Counted from the first letter of the stretch, positions 1 through 8,791 are shown. The stretch is 24,487 nt of DNA from Roseiarcus sp043784465 (GCA_043784465.1 JAYVYJ010000215.1:1-24487); one strand, 5' to 3'. Numbers and translations: made by a program. The notes: generated by a model from the sequence alone, not told the origin.

Positions 1-134
1 TCGTCGAAAATTTTGAGTGCGGCGTTGAGGTCGGCGATCAGGCCCCGGCTCAGCGCGTTGAGCGCCTTGGGCCGGTTGAGCCGGATGAGCCCGACCTTGC
101 CGTGGGTCTCGACGAGGATGTTTTCGTAGGTCAT
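1..134 (-). CDS. Enoyl-CoA hydratase/isomerase family protein, 5' end only
   Basis: The visible 44 codons are the N-terminus of a crotonase-fold enzyme, starting MTYENILVETHGKVGLI and followed by the family signature RLNRPKALNALS. That segment forms the first beta strands and the loop that helps build the CoA pocket. Family members add water across the double bond of 2-enoyl-CoA thioesters in fatty acid or aromatic degradation. The ATG at 134 is preceded by a good ribosome binding site (AGGGAGG, 141-147). The rest of the gene, including the catalytic glutamates, lies beyond the left edge, so the exact substrate class cannot be judged. It is transcribed away from the DUF2892-sigma pair. The assignment to the family is secure; the specific role is open. 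Confidence 0.88.
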   Translation of the reverse strand, partial: MTYENILVETHGKVGLIRLNRPKALNALSRGLIADLNAALKIFD

Positions 135-309
135 TCGGGCCTCCCTGCTCTTGCGCCGGTTGTACGGGCCCAGCCTCAGGGAGACAAGCGGCGGCGGCGT
201 CAGCGCCCCGCCTTGAAAATATTTGTCGCCCTGCGCGAACCGTTTTCGACCCAGCGCGCCTCTCTTAGATGTCAGCCGTCGCGATGATGACGACAAATGG
301 AGAGCCGTC

Positions 310-528
310 ATGTTTTACCGGAAAAATCTCTACTCCTGGGAATCCGCCTTGCGGATCGTAAGCGGCCTCGCCGTCGCGGCCCTCGGCTACTGGGCGTTGC
401 ACGACCCCACCTGGGTCGGCGCGGCCGTCGCGACGGGAATCGGATGGGCCGCCACAGGCGTGGCCGGATGGTGCCCGATGTGCGCTATGGTCGGGCGCAA
501 AATAAACGCGCCCGCGCAAATGAGCTGA
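310..528 (+). CDS. Small DUF2892 (YgaP-like transmembrane) inner-membrane protein
   Basis: This is a 72-residue protein with two hydrophobic segments (about residues 14-30 and 35-53) and the ending GWCPMCAMVGRK. That matches the DUF2892/YgaP transmembrane family, whose second helix usually ends in a Trp-Cys-Pro motif. Here the motif is CPMC, giving a CxxC pair (C55, C58) that could form a disulfide or bind a metal. The ATG at 310 is chosen because GGAGAG lies just upstream (299-304) and because the family starts near the first helix; an in-frame ATG at 223 would add an uncharged-to-basic tail with no family match. The stop lies 10 bp before the sigma factor start, so the two genes are almost certainly co-transcribed. 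The function of DUF2892 proteins is unknown. A redox-sensing partner for the sigma factor is only a guess from position. Confidence 0.8.
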   Translation: MFYRKNLYSWESALRIVSGLAVAALGYWALHDPTWVGAAVATGIGWAATGVAGWCPMCAMVGRKINAPAQMS

Positions 529-538
529 ACTCGACCCC

Positions 539-1057
539 ATGGCTACGTACCCCCTCGCGCTCCTGAAAGCTGCGGGCGAAGGCGACCGCGACGCGATTTG
601 CGGGCTTGTCGCAGCCGCGCAAGGCGACGCCAGACGCTTTGCGCGGCGTACATGCCGTTCGTCGAGCGACGTCGACGACGCGGTTCAGGAGACGCTGTTC
701 ATCCTGTCCCGAAAGGTTGGCGCGCTGGGCGCGATCGGCTCGTTGTCGGCGTGGCTGTATGTCGTCGTCAGGCGCGAGTGCCTGCGTCTGGCCCGGATGT
801 TCGGCCGGCCCGCCATCGGCATCGACGAGATCGCGGACGACGTTCGCTTCGCCGCCGCGCCGCCATCCGGACTCCGCCTCGACCTCGTCGACGCGCTCCA
901 ATCGCTTCCGCCGCATTATCGCAGCGTCGTGCTGTTGCGCGATTTCGACGAACTCTCCATCGACGAGATCGCAACCACCCTCGCGCTGTCCCGAGAAACG
1001 GTGAAGGCGCGGCTCAACCGCGCGCGAACCCTGTTGCGCGAATATTTGCGCGCGTGA
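539..1057 (+). CDS. ECF-type RNA polymerase sigma factor
   Basis: This 172-residue protein has the two-domain layout of extracytoplasmic-function sigma factors. Region 2 covers roughly residues 15-85 and contains DVDDAVQETLFILSRK, the core-binding and -10-recognition part. Region 4 covers about 115-168, with LPPHYRSVVLLRDFDELS and the helix-turn-helix IDEIATTLALSRETVKARL that reads the -35 element. It would direct RNA polymerase to a small set of promoters. No anti-sigma factor gene follows: the next gene downstream is convergent and only 7 bp away. The only co-transcribed gene is the small DUF2892 membrane protein. The ATG at 539 lacks a strong Shine-Dalgarno sequence and may rely on translation from the upstream gene. 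The ECF subgroup cannot be assigned by eye. Confidence 0.9.
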   Translation: MATYPLALLKAAGEGDRDAICGLVAAAQGDARRFARRTCRSSSDVDDAVQETLFILSRKVGALGAIGSLSAWLYVVVRRECLRLARMFGRPAIGIDEIADDVRFAAAPPSGLRLDLVDALQSLPPHYRSVVLLRDFDELSIDEIATTLALSRETVKARLNRARTLLREYLRA

Positions 1058-1064
1058 GCCGGCG

Positions 1065-4000
1065 TCACTCCGCCGCCGCCCGCAGCGCCAGCCCGCGCGT
1101 CAACAGCGCGCGCAGCGGCGCGGGCTTCACGGGCTTGTAGAGCAGCGCCACGTCCGCCGCCTCGCAGGCCGCCCGCAACTCCGCACCGCGCTCGGCGGTC
1201 GCCAGCGCCGCCGGCAATCCCGCCCCCAGCCGCGCGCGCAGGGCGGCGATGGCGTCGAGGCCGTCGCCGTCGTCCAGATGATAGTCGGCGATCACGATGT
1301 CGGGCGGCGGATCGAGCCTCGTCAACGCCTCCTCCAGCCCGCTCGCCGTAGCCACCTGCGCCCCCCACTTGCCGATCAGCGTACGCATGCCCTCCAACAC
1401 GCGCGGCTCGTTGTCGATAGCCAGCACCCGCAGGCCCGCGAGCGGGTCCTGCGCGAAGACGAGGGCGGCCTCGACCGGCGCCGTCGCGGGGGCCGCGCGG
1501 CTGAGCGGCGCAGTGACGGCGAACAGCGAGCCGCGCGCGAGCGTCGAGTCGAGCCGGATCGGATGGCCCAGCACCCTCGCAAGCCGCTGCACGATGGAGA
1601 GGCCGAGGCCAAGGCCGCGCGCGACCTTCGCGCCCTGGTCGAGCCGATGGAACTCCTCGAACACCGCCAGTTGCATCGTCTGGGGGATGCCGAGCCCGGT
1701 GTCCCACACCTCGATGCGCACCTGTTCGCCCGCCCGGCGGGCGCCGACCAGCACGCGGCCTTTGGGCGTATATTTGACGGCGTTGGACACGAAGTTCTGC
1801 AACAGCCGCCGCAGCAACCGCCGGTCCGAGCGCACGGCCAGGGTGGTTCGCGCGAAGGTGAGCTTGAGGCCCCTGGCGCGGGCCATCGGCGCGAATTCGA
1901 TCTCTAGCCGTCCGAATACGTCGGCCAGCGCCACGTCGCCGATCTCGGGACGCGTCGCGCCCGCGTCTAGCCGGGAAATGTCGAGCAGCGCGCCCAAAAT
2001 TTCTTCGACCGCCTCCAGCGAGGCGTCGATGTTGCGGGAAAGCTGGACGCGCTCCTCGGCGGGCGCGTCATGGGCGGTCTCCACAAGCGAACTCGCGTAG
2101 AGCCGTGCAGCGTTAAGCGGTTGCAGGATGTCGTGGCCGGCGGCGGCGAGAAAGCGCGTCTTGGAAAGATTGGCCTCCTCGGCGGCGGTTTTGGCGCGCG
2201 CCAGTTCGCCGTTGAGCCGCTCAAGCTCCGCCGTGCGCTCTCCCACACGCCGCTCCAGGCTTTCGTTGGCGGCGGCGAGTTCGTCCTCGAAGGCGACCGT
2301 TTCGGAAATGTCGGCGTAAGTCGTCACGATGCCCCCGTCCGGCAGCCGCGCCGAGCGGATCTCCAGCACGCGGGGCGGACTCATCAGCCGCAGGCGGATC
2401 GGCTCGTCGCGGTCGAGCAGGCTCGAAATGCGCTCGGCCACGAAATCGTCGGACGGCCCCTCGCCGTAAAGGCCGCGCAACGCATTGAACCGCACGATGG
2501 CGTCGAGCCCCAGCCCGTCGCGCAGCATCGAGGGCGGCAGGTTGAACAATTCGGCGAAGGCCCGGTTCCAGGCGAGCAGGCCCAGATTGGCGTCGAAGAC
2601 GCTGACGCCCTGACGCGCGTGGTCGAGCGCGTTCTGGAGCCGGTCGCGGCTGGTCTGCATCGCGGCGGACGCATCGTCGAGCATCTTCAACGCCGATTCG
2701 CCCGACATCGCGCGTCGCTTGAGCAGCAACGACAGCACGAGGCGCGAGGTCGAGGCGCCGATGACGGGCGACAGCAGATGCTCGGCGTGGCGGATCACCA
2801 TCGCGTCGGCCTCGGCGCTGGCGCGCTTTTCCACGCCGCGCGAGACGAACAGCGCGTCGAACGCCCGCCGCGCCCGCGCTGCGCCCAGAAAGCGCGCCAC
2901 GGTCGCCTCCAGATCGCCCACCGTCGCGGTCGAGCGCCACAGCCGGAACGCATGGCCGGGGGTCAGCGGCCCGTCGCCGACGAAGGCCAGGGCCTGCGTG
3001 CGCTCCAGCAGGGACGGCTGGCGCCAGAGCGAGACCGTCACAAAGGCCAGCACGTTGAGCCCGACCGACAGCGCCGCGCCCCCAACATAGGGCGAAGGCG
3101 CGAAGCCGCCCAGCGCGGCGAGCCGCGCCCCGGCGAGCCAATGGCCGCCCCCGGTTAGCAGGGGGGTGAGCGAACCCGCGTCGAGCGAAGGCAGGAACAG
3201 GAGATAGACCCAGGCGAGCGAACCCAAAATCATCCCCGCCGCCGCCCCCGCCGCCGTACCGCGCCGCCAGAACAGCGCGGCCAGAAACGCCGGCGCGATC
3301 TGCGCCACCGCCGCGAACGACAACAGGCCGAACGCCGACAGCGCGGCGTCGCTGGCGAGCCGCGTATAGACATAGCCCAGCGCCAGCACGCCCAGAATGG
3401 CGAAGCGCCTGACATAGAGGATCAGCGCGCCGATCTCGCCCGCCGCCGCGCGCGCCTGCGCGCCGGGACGGCGCAGCAGCACCGGCATCACCAGATCGTT
3501 GGAGATGGTGATCGACAGCGCCACGCTCTCCACCACCGCCATCGCCGTCGCCGCCGAAACGCCGCCGATCATCGTCGCCAGCGCCAGCAGGGGGGCGCCC
3601 GCGTGCAGCGGCAGCGCCAGCACCGTCAGATCGCGGTCGAAACTGGGATCGGGGAACGCCGTCAGACCCGCCACCGCCAGCGGCAGCACGAAAAGGTTGA
3701 TGGCGACCAGATAGGCGGGAAACAGCCAGCGCGCGGTCTTGATGTCGGCGGGATCGGCGTTTTCGACGATGGTCACATGGAACTGGCGCGGCAGCAGCAG
3801 CGTGGCGCTCGCCGACAGCGCGGTGACGACGATCCAATTGGCCGGCTCCAGCGCGAACGTCATGCGGCTGGCGATCTCGGGACGCCGAGCAAGTTCGAGC
3901 AGCGCGCCGGGCCCGCCCGACAGACCCCAGACAGCGAAGATTCCCACAGCGACGAAGGCGACGAGCTTGACGAGCGACTCCGCCGCCACCGCCAGCATCA

Positions 4001-4568
4001 GCCCGTCCTGCCGCTCGGCCGGATTGAGCCGCCGCGTGCCGAACGCCATCGCGAACAAAGCCAGCAGGAGCGTGACGAACAGCGCCATTTCCGGCGAGGG
4101 CGCCGCGAGGCGTCCTCCGGCAGGACCGGCGACGAGCGCAAGCGTGCGGGTAATAGCCTTGACTTGCAACGCCATGTAGGGCGCCGCCGCCATCAGCGCG
4201 ATGAAGGCGGAAAGCGCCGCTACGAGCTGCGACTTGCCGTAGCGCGCGGCGACGAAATCGGCGACGCTGGTGAGGTTTTGCGCGCGCGCCAGGGCGGCGA
4301 TGCGCGTGACCAGCCGATGCCCTAAACCGATGACCAGCACGGGGCCGATGTAGATGGGCAGGAAATCGAGCCCATGCGCCGAGGCGACGCCGACCGAGCC
4401 GTAATAAGTCCATGACGTGCAATAGACCGCGAGGCTCAGCGCATAGACGAGCTTGCGCCGCCCGCCGACGAGAAATCGCCGTCCGCCGTGATCGCCCCAA
4501 TAGGCGAGCGCGAACATCGCCAGCACATAGCCGATGGCGGCGGCGAAGACGGTCGTGGCGTTCAGCAT
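1065..4568 (-). CDS. Hybrid sensor histidine kinase with sodium/solute symporter-like sensor domain
   Basis: This 1167-residue protein fuses a transporter-like sensor to a phosphorelay. Residues 1-515 are about 13 hydrophobic helices with SLC5/SSS features (for example YTSWTYYGSVG-like and RRLNPAERQDGL segments). A linker is followed by a PAS domain (about 640-760), a short coiled coil (760-800), and the dimerisation box AAGHDILQPLNAARL with phospho-acceptor H812. The ATPase domain has the N box NFVSNAVKYT (925-934), DTGLGIP (956-962) and GLGLGL (985-990). A C-terminal receiver domain (about 1046-1160) has D1052, phospho-acceptor D1095 and K1145. The architecture matches the CbrA/NahK class, in which a solute symporter domain is coupled to a kinase. 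The start at 4568 is chosen because the first transmembrane helix begins here; a longer reading to 4853 adds 95 residues of low-complexity basic sequence. No partner response regulator is in view. Confidence 0.93.
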   Translation of the reverse strand: MLNATTVFAAAIGYVLAMFALAYWGDHGGRRFLVGGRRKLVYALSLAVYCTSWTYYGSVGVASAHGLDFLPIYIGPVLVIGLGHRLVTRIAALARAQNLTSVADFVAARYGKSQLVAALSAFIALMAAAPYMALQVKAITRTLALVAGPAGGRLAAPSPEMALFVTLLLALFAMAFGTRRLNPAERQDGLMLAVAAESLVKLVAFVAVGIFAVWGLSGGPGALLELARRPEIASRMTFALEPANWIVVTALSASATLLLPRQFHVTIVENADPADIKTARWLFPAYLVAINLFVLPLAVAGLTAFPDPSFDRDLTVLALPLHAGAPLLALATMIGGVSAATAMAVVESVALSITISNDLVMPVLLRRPGAQARAAAGEIGALILYVRRFAILGVLALGYVYTRLASDAALSAFGLLSFAAVAQIAPAFLAALFWRRGTAAGAAAGMILGSLAWVYLLFLPSLDAGSLTPLLTGGGHWLAGARLAALGGFAPSPYVGGAALSVGLNVLAFVTVSLWRQPSLLERTQALAFVGDGPLTPGHAFRLWRSTATVGDLEATVARFLGAARARRAFDALFVSRGVEKRASAEADAMVIRHAEHLLSPVIGASTSRLVLSLLLKRRAMSGESALKMLDDASAAMQTSRDRLQNALDHARQGVSVFDANLGLLAWNRAFAELFNLPPSMLRDGLGLDAIVRFNALRGLYGEGPSDDFVAERISSLLDRDEPIRLRLMSPPRVLEIRSARLPDGGIVTTYADISETVAFEDELAAANESLERRVGERTAELERLNGELARAKTAAEEANLSKTRFLAAAGHDILQPLNAARLYASSLVETAHDAPAEERVQLSRNIDASLEAVEEILGALLDISRLDAGATRPEIGDVALADVFGRLEIEFAPMARARGLKLTFARTTLAVRSDRRLLRRLLQNFVSNAVKYTPKGRVLVGARRAGEQVRIEVWDTGLGIPQTMQLAVFEEFHRLDQGAKVARGLGLGLSIVQRLARVLGHPIRLDSTLARGSLFAVTAPLSRAAPATAPVEAALVFAQDPLAGLRVLAIDNEPRVLEGMRTLIGKWGAQVATASGLEEALTRLDPPPDIVIADYHLDDGDGLDAIAALRARLGAGLPAALATAERGAELRAACEAADVALLYKPVKPAPLRALLTRGLALRAAAE

Positions 4569-4721
4569 CCTCGGGCGATTAGGCCCCGCCGCCGCGCCGC
4601 TAGCAAGCCCCTGCGGCGTAAAATAGGGCCAAGCGCCGCCCGCATCGTCGCTCCGAAGCCCGGAGCAGGGGGCGCTTCGGGGAATCGTCGCCGCAGCGCC
4701 CCATGTCCTCGGGCGTAGTTT

Positions 4722-4735
4722 TGCGCTTAAGCGCA
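4722..4735. promoter_or_regulatory. Perfect 14-bp palindrome upstream of the hybrid kinase gene
   Basis: TGCGCTTAAGCGCA reads identically on both strands. It sits 154 bp upstream of the kinase start and 315 bp upstream of the RTX gene start, in the 481-bp divergent intergenic region 4569-5049. A perfect two-fold site of this length in a control region is a candidate operator for a dimeric regulator. The same region also holds a 7-bp GC-rich inverted repeat (4653-4659 with 4674-4680) and a direct repeat (4863-4896), but no convincing gene or consensus promoter. Confidence 0.35.
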
Positions 4736-4862
4736 GCGTATCTCCGCTGACGAGGCGCGCCAACCAACAATCGCGGCGCTGGCGAACGAGGCGCGAGGCG
4801 CCGAAAAGAGGTGGAACCAAACATTTGCGCGACTTACCTGCGCTATTCTCCAAATGAAAACT

Positions 4863-4896
4863 GGTCCTAGGCCGGTTCGCAAGAAGGTCCTAAGCC
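4863..4896. repeat. 11-bp direct repeat with 23-bp period upstream of the RTX gene
   Basis: GGTCCTAGGCC (4863-4873) recurs as GGTCCTAAGCC (4886-4896), 10 of 11 bases identical, with a spacing of 23 bp, about two helical turns. It lies 154-187 bp before the ATG of the RTX protein. Same-face direct repeats of this kind are typical of activator sites, but no regulator is identified and chance occurrence is possible. Confidence 0.3.
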
Positions 4897-5049
4897 CTCC
4901 GACCCAATTGACGCCTTCGAACCGTGCGTGCGAGTTACGCGTAGTTGCTCCCGCCACATGGCGACAATCGCAAACCGGCGGGCCGATCGCGACACTTTCA
5001 TTCGCGATCATTCGCTTTAACGGGCTTCATTCAACGCGGGGGAAGCGAC

Positions 5050-8000
5050 ATGCCAATCACCACCAATTCTTGGAACGTCAACACCGACGCAGATTGGACC
5101 CTCGCCGCCGACTGGAGCCTCGGCGCACTTCCCGATAGCAACAACAATGCTGTCATCAATACTGTAAGCATCCATACCGTGACACACAATTCCGGCGCCG
5201 ACACGGTCAACAGCCTGAATGTCGGCAACGATCATTTCGTGATGAACGGCGGCACCCTCGCTTTCGTCGCCGGCGCGAGTTTCAGCCTCGACTATCAGCA
5301 ATTCGGCGGAACGCTTCTCGGCGCCGGCGCGGTGGCGATCACCGGGGCCGGCAATCTGCTGGGCGGCGGCGCACAGGGAACGCTGGCGTTTCAGATCGGC
5401 GGGACGATCCAGATCGGCAATTATTCGCTGGCCGGCTCCACGACGCTCACCAACAACGCCACTACCAATCAAACGGCGCAGATCACGATCGGCGACGGCA
5501 CGGGCGTAAACGCCAAGATCGCCAACAGCGCCTCGGCCACATATACGATCAATGGCGACTACGGCGTCTCGCAAGGCGCGGCGACGGCCAGCATCGTCAA
5601 CGCGGGAACCCTGCAAAAGACAGCTGGCGGCGGCAACAGCATCGTCGGCGTCAGCGTCACCGATACGGGCGCGATCTCGGTGGCCAACGGCAATTTGCAG
5701 TTCAACGGCCCGAGCAACAGTTTCGCGGGCGCGATCAGCGGCGCAGGCCAATTCTCCATCGGCGGCGGCGGCGTCAACATCATCGCCCCCGGCACAACCG
5801 TCACCACCGGCGCTTTCGGCGTCTACGACAATGGAACAGTCGTGACCCTTGGCCAAAATCTCACCTATGCGAACACGTTCAATCAGGGATTTGGCAGCGC
5901 CGTCAACCTCAACGGCAAGACGCTGACGTTGACGGGAGCGGCGAATTTCTACAACCAGAATTTCGGCACGCCGACGGTCAACGGCGGCGGTACGCTGGCG
6001 ACAAGCGGGGCGACATCGGCCAATATCTTCGTGCTGGGCGGCACGGTCAACTGGGTCAACACCGGCGTCGTCACGCAGATCGGACAAAATCAGATCGGCG
6101 ACGCGAGCGCGAGCGCCGCAACTTTCACCAATCAGGCGGCGGGTCAATTCAACATCGCCAACGATACCAATCTTGTGCATGGCGGCGCTGCGACCTCGGC
6201 CTTCGTCAACGCGGGCGCGATCGCCAAGACGGCAGGTTCCGGCACGAGTTTCGTCGACGTGAAGGTCGCCAGCACCGGCGCGATCTCGGCGGCGAGCGGG
6301 ACGCTGGAGTTCCGGGGGCCCGTCAACAGTTTCGGCGGAACTATCTCTGGCGTGGGCCAGTTCGCGCTAGGCGGCGCGAGCGTGAACACAATTGCAGCCG
6401 GCACGTCAATCACGGCCAGCACGTTCGGCGTCTACGACAACGGCACGAGCGTGACCCTCGGCGGCAACCTCGCCTATGCAAATGCGTTCAACCAGGGATA
6501 TGGCACATCTATCAATCTCAACGGCAATACGCTGACGCTCTCAGGCCCGGCGAATTTCTACAACCAGAACTTCGGCACGCCGACAGTCAATGGCGGCGGC
6601 ACGCTGGCGACAAGCGGGGCCACGACCGCCAATGTCTTTACGCTGGGCGGAGCCGTCAACTGGGTGAACACCGGCGTCGTCACGCAAAACGGGACAAACC
6701 AGATCGGCGACTCCGGCGCGAGCGCCGCAACCTTCACCAATCAGGCGGGGGGGCAGTTCAACATAGCCAACGACACAAATCTGTCGCGAGGCAGAGCGGC
6801 GACCTCGTCCTTCGTCAACGCCGGCACGCTCGCCAAGACGGCAGGCTCCGGCACGAGCTTCGTCGACGTGAATATCGCCGACACCGGGACGGTGTCGGTC
6901 GCGAGCGGCACGCTGGAGTTCCGGGGCCCGGTCAACAGCTTCGGCGGGACGATCAACGGAGCCGGGCAGTTCGCGTTGGGCGGCGGGAGCGTCAATACGA
7001 TGGCGGCGGGCACGTCGCTGACCGTCAGCACGTTCGGGCTCTACGACACGGGCTCCACCCTGACGCTCGGTGGAAATCTCAGCTACGCCAACGCCTTCAA
7101 CCAGGGTTACGGCACTTCGATCAATCTTAACGGCAAAGTTCTGACGCTCTCGGGGACGGCGAATGTTTTCAACGCCAGCTTCGCGACGCCGACCGTCAAC
7201 GGCGCCGGCACGCTGGCGACAAGCGGCGCGACCACGCAGAACGGCTTCATTCTCGGCGGGTCGGTCAACTGGAGCAACACCGGCACGATCACGGAGGGCG
7301 CCCAGCTTCAAATCGGGGACGCTGGCGCAGCGGGAGCGACGCTGACGAACGCGGCGGCGGGACATTTCCATCTCGCCAACGATTTCGGCATTTCGCGCGG
7401 GAGCGCGGCGACGTCCGCGATCAACAACGCCGGCGCGTTCGCCAAGACTGGGGGGGCGGGCAAGAGCGTCGTCGGCGTCAACTTCAACAATACCGGCACG
7501 GTCGAGGTGATGACCGGAGCGCTGGATTTCGCTAATGCGGTCACGGGCGCGGGCACAATGAAGGTTGACGCGGGAACCACGCTGGAACTCGGCGCTTCGG
7601 TCGCCGCGGGCACGTTCAATTTTGCCGCAGCGACCGGCACGCTTCAACTCGACAATGTCGTAGCCTTCAATGGGTCCGTGACCGGCTTCGTCCCCGGCGA
7701 TGTGCTCGATCTGGCGGGCCAGGCGGTGGCGTCGATGTCGTACACCGGCACGAAGCTTACGGTGACGTTGACCAACAGCACGACCAAGAGTTTTAATTTC
7801 ACCAGCTCGCTCACCGCGCTGAAGGCGATCAGCGACGGCGGCGGGGGAACCGACATCATCGCTTTGCCCACGCCGTACGCGCTCACGAGCGGAACCGACA
7901 TCTACGCCTTCGCGTCGGGGACCAACACGGTGACCGCGACGGCGTCCACGCTCACGGCAGGCGACGCCCTCACCGGGGGGTTGGGCGTGGACACGCTGGC

Positions 8001-8616
8001 GTTGAGCGGCGGCGGGTCATTTAACCTAGCGGCGCTCGCGGCATTGAATTTCGACCGCGTGAGCGCCTCGGGCGGGGCCAATTACACTGTGACGGCGGGG
8101 AATTCGGATGTGGTTGGCGGCAAGCTCACCTTTACCGCCGCAGCTTTGACGGCGGCGGACACGCTGAACTTCAACGCGTCGTCCGCGACATTGGGCACGT
8201 TTGCCGTCACCGGCGGCGCGGGCGCCGACACGATTGTCGGCGGAGGAGCGTTCGACGCCATAAACGGCCGAGGCGGAAACGATATCTTCACCGGCGGGTC
8301 CGGCTCCAATGCCTATTTTTTCAGTACCGCGCTGAACGCGGCGTCCAACGACCCGACGATCACCAACTTCCACGTCGCCTCCGACAACATTTATCTGGCG
8401 CACCAGGTGTTCACGGCGCTGGTTGCGGGCGCGCTCCCTGCGGGCGATTTCACGATCGGGACGGGCGCGACGACGCCGAGCCAGCACATCGTCTACAATT
8501 CGGGGACCGGCGCCTTGTTCTACGATTCCGACGGCAATGGAGGCGGGGCGGCGGTGCAATTTGCGAATTTGTCGACGGGTCTGAGCCTGACCGCATCGAA
8601 CTTTAAGGTCACATGA
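5050..8616 (+). CDS. Large RTX-type repeat surface/secreted protein
   Basis: This 1188-residue protein is rich in Gly, Ala, Thr, Ser and Asn and almost lacks charge and Cys, as expected of a secreted beta-structured protein. Residues 1-94 hold a W-rich start (SWNVNTDADWTLAADWSLGA). Residues 95 to about 800 are four units of 203 residues each. The region from about 1055 holds RTX calcium-binding nonapeptides (GGAGADTIVGGG, GRGGNDIFTGGSG). The C-terminus (HIVYNSGTGALFYDSDGNG) is of the kind that type I secretion systems recognise. There is no Sec signal peptide and no C-terminal beta-barrel, which argues for type I export rather than autotransport. No ABC exporter, membrane-fusion or TolC gene is in the window. 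The ATG at 5050 has GGGGAAGC just upstream. A role in adhesion or matrix is an inference; no catalytic domain is recognised. Confidence 0.85.
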   Translation: MPITTNSWNVNTDADWTLAADWSLGALPDSNNNAVINTVSIHTVTHNSGADTVNSLNVGNDHFVMNGGTLAFVAGASFSLDYQQFGGTLLGAGAVAITGAGNLLGGGAQGTLAFQIGGTIQIGNYSLAGSTTLTNNATTNQTAQITIGDGTGVNAKIANSASATYTINGDYGVSQGAATASIVNAGTLQKTAGGGNSIVGVSVTDTGAISVANGNLQFNGPSNSFAGAISGAGQFSIGGGGVNIIAPGTTVTTGAFGVYDNGTVVTLGQNLTYANTFNQGFGSAVNLNGKTLTLTGAANFYNQNFGTPTVNGGGTLATSGATSANIFVLGGTVNWVNTGVVTQIGQNQIGDASASAATFTNQAAGQFNIANDTNLVHGGAATSAFVNAGAIAKTAGSGTSFVDVKVASTGAISAASGTLEFRGPVNSFGGTISGVGQFALGGASVNTIAAGTSITASTFGVYDNGTSVTLGGNLAYANAFNQGYGTSINLNGNTLTLSGPANFYNQNFGTPTVNGGGTLATSGATTANVFTLGGAVNWVNTGVVTQNGTNQIGDSGASAATFTNQAGGQFNIANDTNLSRGRAATSSFVNAGTLAKTAGSGTSFVDVNIADTGTVSVASGTLEFRGPVNSFGGTINGAGQFALGGGSVNTMAAGTSLTVSTFGLYDTGSTLTLGGNLSYANAFNQGYGTSINLNGKVLTLSGTANVFNASFATPTVNGAGTLATSGATTQNGFILGGSVNWSNTGTITEGAQLQIGDAGAAGATLTNAAAGHFHLANDFGISRGSAATSAINNAGAFAKTGGAGKSVVGVNFNNTGTVEVMTGALDFANAVTGAGTMKVDAGTTLELGASVAAGTFNFAAATGTLQLDNVVAFNGSVTGFVPGDVLDLAGQAVASMSYTGTKLTVTLTNSTTKSFNFTSSLTALKAISDGGGGTDIIALPTPYALTSGTDIYAFASGTNTVTATASTLTAGDALTGGLGVDTLALSGGGSFNLAALAALNFDRVSASGGANYTVTAGNSDVVGGKLTFTAAALTAADTLNFNASSATLGTFAVTGGAGADTIVGGGAFDAINGRGGNDIFTGGSGSNAYFFSTALNAASNDPTITNFHVASDNIYLAHQVFTALVAGALPAGDFTIGTGATTPSQHIVYNSGTGALFYDSDGNGGGAAVQFANLSTGLSLTASNFKVT
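5332..7767 (+). repeat. Four tandem in-frame repeats with exact 609-bp period
   Basis: Units begin near 5332, 5941, 6550 and 7159. The anchor ANFYNQNFGTPTVNG falls at 5941 and 6550, and its diverged form at 7159, so the period is 609 bp (203 codons) each time. A second anchor (GAAT motif, codons at 5575 and 6184) gives the same 609-bp spacing between units 1 and 2. Units 2 and 3 are closest, about four fifths identical at protein level by eye. Unit 1 is diverged in its first third, and unit 4 loses similarity in its second half, where the RTX-proximal part begins. Confidence 0.88.
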
Positions 8617-8791
8617 GGGGATATCGCCGCGCTTTGGCGTCGTTTTCGGGGAGACGCCCGGATTCGTGACTCATCGGGGGCAGCTCAGGAATTAAAGCGC
8701 CGCCCCGGACGCCATGAACGTGTTTGTCGCGGGCGCGCGCGCCTCTGCGGCGGGGGCCTGCTTTTTTCCAGCTTTCGCTTTCGCGCCGAAT

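Noticed and set aside
2070..3158. Long antisense open frames within the kinase gene
   Set aside because: They are rich in Arg, Gly and Ala, as expected from the complementary strand of GC-rich coding DNA, and match no family.
4569..4853. 95-codon N-terminal extension of the hybrid kinase
   Set aside because: It is low-complexity and basic, has no family match, and would place a soluble tail before the first transmembrane helix.
5332..7767. CRISPR or intergenic satellite array
   Set aside because: The period is 609 bp, keeps one reading frame and encodes a continuous protein, so it is a coding repeat.
5050..8616. Autotransporter (type V) assignment for the repeat protein
   Set aside because: There is no Sec signal peptide and no C-terminal beta-barrel; the RTX nonapeptides and C-terminus fit type I export better.
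8625..8647. Terminator directly after the RTX gene
   Set aside because: Only a 4-bp stem is possible before the short T-run; the hairpin at 8830-8861 is far stronger.
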